A stretch of 45,262 nucleotides of DNA from NCBI GenBank assembly GCA_013153725.1, contig JAADDY010000096.1:1-45262 (forward strand), in the 5' to 3' direction. Shown one piece after another: positions 39,608 to 45,262 of this stretch; within the stretch, counting starts at the first letter, position 1, and each line of letters starts with the position of its first letter. Below the pieces are notes generated by a model that worked only from the letters and a program-made list of their open reading frames with translations, was not told the DNA's origin and searched no databases. Made by a program: the position numbers and the translations under genes. Source of the stretch: Thermodesulfobacteriota bacterium (GTDB taxonomy: Bacteria > Desulfobacterota > Thermodesulfobacteria > Thermodesulfobacteriales > Thermodesulfatatoraceae).

Positions 39608-41178
39608 AAATGTCCCAGATAAAAGAAGTCTACACCCTGACACGAGAATACCGGGATCTGGCTGGTGCCGGTGGGCTAAAAGACGTGGCCCAGGAGCTTT
39701 CAGAGGCCCTGGTGCGCAAGGGGCTCAAGGTGACGGTCTTCCTGCCGCGTTATGGTTTTCTAAAACCCAAAGAGCTCGGTTTCAAGGAGACAGGTGTCTC
39801 CTTCCCCGTGGATATGGATTACGCGCATGAGGAACGCCGGGAGGACGTCGCCCTCTGGGAGGGCGAAATAAATGGCGTGCGCATTTTTCTCATCGAGGCG
39901 GAGCGGTACGCCGAAAAGCTCGGCATCTATACTTACACCGAGGAGGAGGAAAAGCGCGAACCCTGGAAGAAGAAAGGGATGGGGCACATTGACTATTTTG
40001 CCATGAACATCCTCCTCCAGAAAACGGCCCTCTGTGCCGCCATAAGGCTTGGCGAAAAGCCGGACATCGCCCATTGTCACGATGGTCACACCGCCTGCAC
40101 CCCGGCGCTCGCCCGTGAGATCATGGGTTTCCGGGATTATTTTCCTCCAACCGGTTTCGTCATCACCATCCACAACGCCGGTCTCGGATACCACCAGGAT
40201 GTGGCGGATCTCCCCTTTGCCAAAGCCAACACCGGGCTTCCGTGGTGGGTCATAAACGATTCTCTGCTCAACAACTCCTTCAACCCCTTTCTCTGCGGGG
40301 CCAGATACGCCGTGATCAACACCGTTTCAGAACAATACGCCAAGGAACTTCAGGAGACGGACCTTGACGCCCACACCGGCTGGCTGGGGCACGCCCTCAA
40401 AGAGCGGGGTATCAAGCTCGAAGGCATCACCAACGGCATCACTCCGGAGAATTTCGACCCGCGGCACCCGGAAAAACTTGGCCTCCCCGCGGCTTTTGAT
40501 CCTTCCAAGGGAGACCTGGCAGGCAAAAAGATCTGTCGCCGGGAGCTGTTTGCCAAAATCAACCGGGGAGAACTCAAGGTCAAGGTTTATGGCAAACCCC
40601 AGGACCGTGAAGGTTGGCCCCTTCTTACGGCGGTGTCTCGCCTCACGGAGCAGAAGGGTATAAACGTCCTGGCGCAGGCTTTGCGGCTCCTCTACGAAAG
40701 CGGCGAGGAGTTTCTCACGGTGATTCTGGGTACCGGAACCCCTGAAATCGAAGAGAGCTTGATTGCCCTGGCTAAAGATTTCCCCGACAAGATGGCCTTC
40801 CTTCTGGGGTACGACCCGGCTCTTGCCAATCTCATCTATGCGGCCGGAGATTTCTTTGTCATTCCCTCAAATTATGAGCCCTGTGGCCTTACGGATTTCA
40901 TGGCGCAGCTCATGGGGAATCTTCCCATTGTGCGCCACACCGGCGGGCTGGTGAAGGTCAAGGATGGTTTCAACGGCTTCGTTTACGTGGAGCAAAAACC
41001 CGAAGAACTGGCCGGGGCCATTCTGAGGGCCTTCGAGGTCTTCCGCAAGAATCCCGAGAAGATCATCCAGATGATCAAGCAGGCCGTGGCCCATATCTAC
41101 GAGAACTACACCTGGGACAAGGTTTCGGAAAAATATCTGGCCCTTTATGAGAAGGCTCTCAAGTTGCGGCCTCTTTAG
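39604..41178 (+). CDS. glgA: Glycogen/starch synthase (GT5)
   Basis: DLAGAGGLKDVAQELSEALVRKGLKVTVFLPRYG; HCHDGHTACTPALA; SRLTEQKGINVLAQALRLL; PSNYEPCGLTDFMAQLMGNLPIVRHTGGL. Confidence 0.92.
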   Translation: MKMSQIKEVYTLTREYRDLAGAGGLKDVAQELSEALVRKGLKVTVFLPRYGFLKPKELGFKETGVSFPVDMDYAHEERREDVALWEGEINGVRIFLIEAERYAEKLGIYTYTEEEEKREPWKKKGMGHIDYFAMNILLQKTALCAAIRLGEKPDIAHCHDGHTACTPALAREIMGFRDYFPPTGFVITIHNAGLGYHQDVADLPFAKANTGLPWWVINDSLLNNSFNPFLCGARYAVINTVSEQYAKELQETDLDAHTGWLGHALKERGIKLEGITNGITPENFDPRHPEKLGLPAAFDPSKGDLAGKKICRRELFAKINRGELKVKVYGKPQDREGWPLLTAVSRLTEQKGINVLAQALRLLYESGEEFLTVILGTGTPEIEESLIALAKDFPDKMAFLLGYDPALANLIYAAGDFFVIPSNYEPCGLTDFMAQLMGNLPIVRHTGGLVKVKDGFNGFVYVEQKPEELAGAILRAFEVFRKNPEKIIQMIKQAVAHIYENYTWDKVSEKYLALYEKALKLRPL

Positions 41179-41870
41179 CATTCGGCTTTGCGGAGCTCGA
41201 TCTCGCGTTTGATGGTGTAACGCAGGAGGGGCTCCCTCTCTTTTTCTTTGTCAAACAGAAACTCTATGCCGTAAAGCTTGCGGGCTCGGCGGGGCATCTC
41301 CCGCACGATGCGGGCCTTGTTGATCTTGATCTTTCGGTCGTAGGCCTTCCCCACCGAGACCATCAGATCGAGATCGATGTCCTCGAGAAAATCTCCCACG
41401 GAAAGGGTTACCTTTCTGGGGGTGAGGATGGCCATGCCACACCCGCTGATATCCAGAACGTCTGCCTTTATCTCCTGGTCTCGGTAACAAAAGGTTGCTT
41501 TCGATCCTTCTGGCACCGAGACCCGGTAGAATCTTCTCCGTTCGAGGCGGAAATATTCCTGCGGATAGGAGGTGATGACGACCTTTTGCTCCGGGTCTGT
41601 CTCAAAGATCTTGACCTTGAAGGAGTGCTGGATCTTTTCGCTGTCTCGGTAGAGGACACGGGCCACCGAAAGATTGGGGTTCCACGGGCGGGGAAGATCA
41701 AAGACAAGCTGATTCCGGTTTATTTCGAGCAAGATGGTGGGCCCTGAACGAAAGCCCGCGGCCACAAATTGCAGCCAGTACGCCTTGTCTCGCAGGTCTT
41801 CCAGCAGGATACGGATGAGGTTTTTGTCGGTGGTGCGTTCATAACCGCTTTCAAAATACTGCCAGCTCAT
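41175..41870 (-). CDS. PilZ domain protein (YcgR-like)
   Basis: RRRFYRVSVPEGSKATFCYRDQEIKADVLDISGCGMAILTPR matches the PilZ RxxxR...D/NxSxxG pattern. Confidence 0.85.
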   Translation of the reverse strand: MSWQYFESGYERTTDKNLIRILLEDLRDKAYWLQFVAAGFRSGPTILLEINRNQLVFDLPRPWNPNLSVARVLYRDSEKIQHSFKVKIFETDPEQKVVITSYPQEYFRLERRRFYRVSVPEGSKATFCYRDQEIKADVLDISGCGMAILTPRKVTLSVGDFLEDIDLDLMVSVGKAYDRKIKINKARIVREMPRRARKLYGIEFLFDKEKEREPLLRYTIKREIELRKAEC

Positions 41871-44578
41871 GCTTTAGCCTCTGCCCAGTTCTTGCCTACT
41901 GCCAGGTTGACTTCGAGCGGCACTTTGAGCGTTACCACTCCTTCCATTTGTTGTCGGACAATTTCTTCAATTTCTTCAAGCTCTTCTGGCGGAACTTCGA
42001 AAAGGAGCTCGTCATGGACCTGAAGGAGCATGCGCGTCTTGAAGCCTCTTTCCCGAAGGATCTGGTCGATGCGGATCATGGCAAGCTTGATGATGTCAGC
42101 GGCTGTCCCCTGGATGGGGGTGTTGATGGCGGTGCGCTCGGCAAATTCCCGGGCAGCCCGGTTGGGGCTTTTGATGTCGGGGAGGGGGCGTTTGCGTCCG
42201 AAAAGGGTCTGGACGTAGCCTTTTTCGCGGGCCTCCTCCACGATCCGTTCCATGTAACGCTTGACCCCGGGGTAGCGCTCAAAGTAGCGTTCGATAAAGG
42301 CCTTGGCCTCCCGTCTGCCGATCTTCAGCTCTTTGGCCAGGCCGTAAGGGCTCATGCCGTAAACGATGCCGAAGTTGATGGTCTTGGCCATGCGGCGCAT
42401 CTCCGGGGTGACCTTCTCCGGTGGGACGCCAAAAATCTCTGCGGCCGTACGCCGGTGGATATCTTCGCCCCGCTTAAAGGCCTCAATGAGGGTCTCATCT
42501 TCGGAGTAATGGGCCAGGACCCGCAGGTCGATCTGGGAGTAGTCCGCCGAGAGAAAGAGCCAGCCTTCCTCCGGGATGAAGGCCTTTCTGATCTTGGGGC
42601 CCTCTTCCCCCCGCACCGGGATGTTCTGTAGATTGGGGTCGCTGCTCGAAAGTCTTCCCGTGGCAGTGACCGTCTGGTTGAAGGATGTGTGTATCCTTCC
42701 GGTCTCGGGGTTGATCATCTTCGGGAGGGCGTCCACGTAGGTGGATTTGAGTTTGGCAAGGGTGCGATAGGCCAGGACTAGGCGGGGAAGCTCGTGGTAG
42801 GCCGAAAGTTCTTCGAGCACTTCGTTGTCCGTGGAGAAGGCCGTCTTTTTGGGGGTGCGTTTCACCTTGGGCAATTTTAGTTTTTCAAAGAGGACGAAGG
42901 CGAGCTGGCGGCTGGAGTTGAGGTTGAATCTCTCGCCGGCGAGGGAAAAAATTTGCTCCTCAAGCCTTTTGAGCTCCCCTGCCAGTTCCTCTGAAAGCTT
43001 CTTCAGATAGGGCACGTCTACGCGGATGCCGGCCATCTCCATCCGGGCGAGCACCCTGATGAGGGGCCTTTCTATCTCTTCGAAGACCCGCCAGAGTGTT
43101 TCCTCTTTGAGTCTGGGCCAGAAGTATTCGTAGAGGAGGTAGGTGACGTGGGCGTCCTCGCAGGCGTATTCTTTGGCCTTTTCCAGGGGGACCCTCGCGA
43201 AGCTTTCGCCCTTTTGGAGTTCCCTGGTGACCTCTTTGTAGGAGATCATGCTGTGGCCCAGGATCTCTTCGGCCAGCTCGTCGAGCCCGTGGGTGCGCCG
43301 GGTGGGGTCCAGTAGATAGGAGGCGAGCATGGTGTCGCCCTCAAGCCCTTTCAGTTCCACCCCGTGCCTTTTAAGGAGGATGAGATCGTACTTGATGTTG
43401 TGCCCCACTTTTTGGGGTGCTTCTTCTGCCAGGAGGGAAGAAAGAGATTCAAAGACCTCCGCCGGGAGCTGGGCCGTGGCCTGAAGCCCTTCGTGTGCGA
43501 AAGGGAGATAATAGGCCCGGGGGGGCGCAAAGCAAAGGGCCACGCCGACGATCTTCCCCCGCATGGGGTCTTTGGAATCGCTTTCGATATCCACCACCAG
43601 GAGCTTGCTTTTTTGGGCCTCGGCGATGATCTGGCGGGCTTTCTCCGGCTCGGTGACCAGCTCGTAATCTTTGTAAGAGATGGCCTTGGTGGCGGGAAGT
43701 TCCTTCAAGAGCTTCTTGAATTCGAGCTCCAGGAAGAGGGCCCGCAGGCGCGCGATATCAGGGGGCCTTCGCCGGTAAAATTCGAGTTCCAGCGGGATGG
43801 GGGCCTCGGTGTTCAACTTCACCAGTTCCCGCGAGAGACGGGCCTGGTCGGCGTAGCGGATGAGATTTTCCCGGAGGCGTTTCTGTTTGATCTGAGGGGC
43901 GTTTTCGAGAATTTCTTCGAGCGAGCCGAATTCTTTCACCAGTTTGAGGGCGGTCTTCTCCCCTATTCCCGGCACCCCGGGAATGTTGTCACTGGTGTCT
44001 CCGGCAAGGGCCCGCACCTCCAGGAGTTTGGCAGGCTCGATCCCGTAGCGCTCCTTTATGGTCTGGAGGTCGATGATTTCGTCTTTCATCGGGTCCCAGA
44101 GGATCACCTTCTCCGAGACCAGGGGCAGGAGGTCTTTGTCTCCCCCCACGATCACCACCGGGTGATCGAGCCTGGTGGCGATGGTGGCGATAAGATCGTC
44201 GGCCTCGAAGCCCGGAATTTCGAGGATCGGGACCCCGAAGGCCTCGGCCATCTCCCGAATGTAGGGGAGCTGGACGGCCAGATCGTCCGGAAGCGGCGGG
44301 CGGTTGGCCTTGTAAGCCTCGTAGATTTCGTGCCGGAAGGTGGGCCCTTTGGCGTCGAAGCAGATCACCACGTATTGCGGATCCATCTCCCGCAGGAGTT
44401 TGAGGAGCATCTGGGTAAAACCAAAGATGGCCTTGGTGGGGAGCCCCTTGCGATTCGAGAGGTGGCCTTTGATGGCGAAATAGGCCCGAAAGACGAAAGA
44501 GCTTCCGTCTATCACGAAAAGGGGCTCTTTGGGCCATTGAAGGGGGAGCTTTTTCCGGAAGAGGCTTCCCTGCGCCAT
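41867..44578 (-). CDS. polA: DNA polymerase I (5'-3' exo, 3'-5' exo, polymerase)
   Basis: LFVIDGSSFVFRAYFAIKGHL; exo motifs DIESD, HNIKYD, YACED; pol motifs DYSQIDLRVLAH, KTINFGIVYG, QVHDELLFE. Confidence 0.98.
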   Translation of the reverse strand: MAQGSLFRKKLPLQWPKEPLFVIDGSSFVFRAYFAIKGHLSNRKGLPTKAIFGFTQMLLKLLREMDPQYVVICFDAKGPTFRHEIYEAYKANRPPLPDDLAVQLPYIREMAEAFGVPILEIPGFEADDLIATIATRLDHPVVIVGGDKDLLPLVSEKVILWDPMKDEIIDLQTIKERYGIEPAKLLEVRALAGDTSDNIPGVPGIGEKTALKLVKEFGSLEEILENAPQIKQKRLRENLIRYADQARLSRELVKLNTEAPIPLELEFYRRRPPDIARLRALFLELEFKKLLKELPATKAISYKDYELVTEPEKARQIIAEAQKSKLLVVDIESDSKDPMRGKIVGVALCFAPPRAYYLPFAHEGLQATAQLPAEVFESLSSLLAEEAPQKVGHNIKYDLILLKRHGVELKGLEGDTMLASYLLDPTRRTHGLDELAEEILGHSMISYKEVTRELQKGESFARVPLEKAKEYACEDAHVTYLLYEYFWPRLKEETLWRVFEEIERPLIRVLARMEMAGIRVDVPYLKKLSEELAGELKRLEEQIFSLAGERFNLNSSRQLAFVLFEKLKLPKVKRTPKKTAFSTDNEVLEELSAYHELPRLVLAYRTLAKLKSTYVDALPKMINPETGRIHTSFNQTVTATGRLSSSDPNLQNIPVRGEEGPKIRKAFIPEEGWLFLSADYSQIDLRVLAHYSEDETLIEAFKRGEDIHRRTAAEIFGVPPEKVTPEMRRMAKTINFGIVYGMSPYGLAKELKIGRREAKAFIERYFERYPGVKRYMERIVEEAREKGYVQTLFGRKRPLPDIKSPNRAAREFAERTAINTPIQGTAADIIKLAMIRIDQILRERGFKTRMLLQVHDELLFEVPPEELEEIEEIVRQQMEGVVTLKVPLEVNLAVGKNWAEAKA

Positions 44579-44584
44579 GCCCCA

Positions 44585-44636
44585 TTTCTACTATTTTCAC
44601 CTGCGATTTGCAAAAGAAAGAGGCCCTGTTACTAAT
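44585..44636. promoter_or_regulatory. Putative divergent promoters sharing one palindromic -35 (TTGCAA) for polA (-) and the HD gene (+)
   Basis: TTGCAA 44608-44613; plus: 17 bp then ACTAAT 44631-44636; minus: 17 bp then TAGAAA (complement of 44585-44590). Confidence 0.45.
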
Positions 44637-44642
44637 GGAGAC

Positions 44643-45262
44643 ATGGCGGTTCTCACCCCGGAACTCTGGGAGAAACTGGTGGAAGAAGCCCGGCTTTTTT
44701 ACGAAGAAAACGGCGGTAGCCACCGTCTGGATCACGTGTGGCGGGTGCTGGCCCTCGCGGAGAGACTGGCCCGGGCCGAAGGGGCTGATCTCGAGGTGGT
44801 ACGGGTGGCGGCTCTTCTTCACGATATCGGGCGGGCGGAGGAAAAACGCACCCGCGGAAAAGTCTGCCACGCCGCTTTCGGGGCGGAGCTCGCAAGGAAG
44901 ATCCTCTCAAGATATGGTCTGCCGGAGGATTTCATCACCAAAGTGGCGGAGGCCATCGCTTCGCACCGCTTCCGAAGCTCCAAACGCCCCCAGACCCCGG
45001 AGGCCAGGGTGCTTTTCGACGCCGACAAGCTTGATGCCCTGGGGGCCGTTGGCATCGGAAGGGCCTTTCTCTTTGCCGGCGAGGTGGGGGCACGGCTCCA
45101 CAACCCGGAGGTAGATCTCGAGAAGACCGAACCATATTCCCGGGAAGATACGGCCTGGCGCGAGTTCAAACTGAAACTCTCCAAGATCAAAGACCAGTTG
45201 CTCACGGAAGAAGGGCGGCGTCTGGCGGCGGAAAGATACCGTTTCATGGAGGAATTCTTCGA
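44643..45262 (+). CDS. HD-domain phosphohydrolase, 3' end outside window
   Basis: MAVLTPELWEKLVEEARLFYEENGGSHRLDHVWRVLALAERLARAEGADLEVVRVAALLHDIGRAEEKRTRGKVCHAAFGAELARKIL; frame open to the window end so absent from the ORF track. Confidence 0.9.
   Translation, partial: MAVLTPELWEKLVEEARLFYEENGGSHRLDHVWRVLALAERLARAEGADLEVVRVAALLHDIGRAEEKRTRGKVCHAAFGAELARKILSRYGLPEDFITKVAEAIASHRFRSSKRPQTPEARVLFDADKLDALGAVGIGRAFLFAGEVGARLHNPEVDLEKTEPYSREDTAWREFKLKLSKIKDQLLTEEGRRLAAERYRFMEEFF

Noticed and set aside
43364-44635. 423-aa plus-strand ORF opposite polA
   Set aside because: Shadow ORF of polA; the real plus-strand gene near here is the HD protein starting at 44643

Overview
45.3 kb of dense, high-GC chromosomal sequence, probably from a thermophilic Thermodesulfobacteriota/delta-like bacterium (inferred from gene content). 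No rRNA, tRNA, CRISPR array or transposon was recognised. Main blocks: glmS 3' end and a sugar-nucleotide epimerase; a SLOG-like protein; a seven-gene minus-strand run (mqnC, amidohydrolase, Zn-PLPC-like, PfkB, tldD, purF, ubiD-like); a plus-strand run of hybrid histidine kinase, Endonuclease Q, DUF505-like protein, dUTPase and ThyX; mobB, a UPF0173 hydrolase, GNAT, a small Sm-like protein and gltX; amrB; mreBCD-mrdA-rodA; an F1Fo ATP synthase operon (b', b, delta, alpha, gamma, epsilon/beta, without a and c); a short GlmU; zapB-zapA followed by a 6S RNA; rny-ymdB; a Fur-FeoA fusion; kdsD-glgA; PilZ; polA; and a truncated HD protein. The strongest unlisted signal is a short ORF on the minus strand behind gltX. 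It has a strong SD and an in-frame TGA followed by a hairpin that fits the bacterial SECIS geometry. If TGA is read through, the ORF encodes a 47-aa single-TM candidate selenoprotein whose TAG stop interlocks with the stop of the converging gene, as at most other convergent junctions here. Other notable signals: a putative uracil-exclusion operon with a clamp-binding tail on EndoQ, a 6S RNA overlapping the zapA 3' end, a shared palindromic -35 between polA and the HD gene, and a Fur-FeoA fusion.
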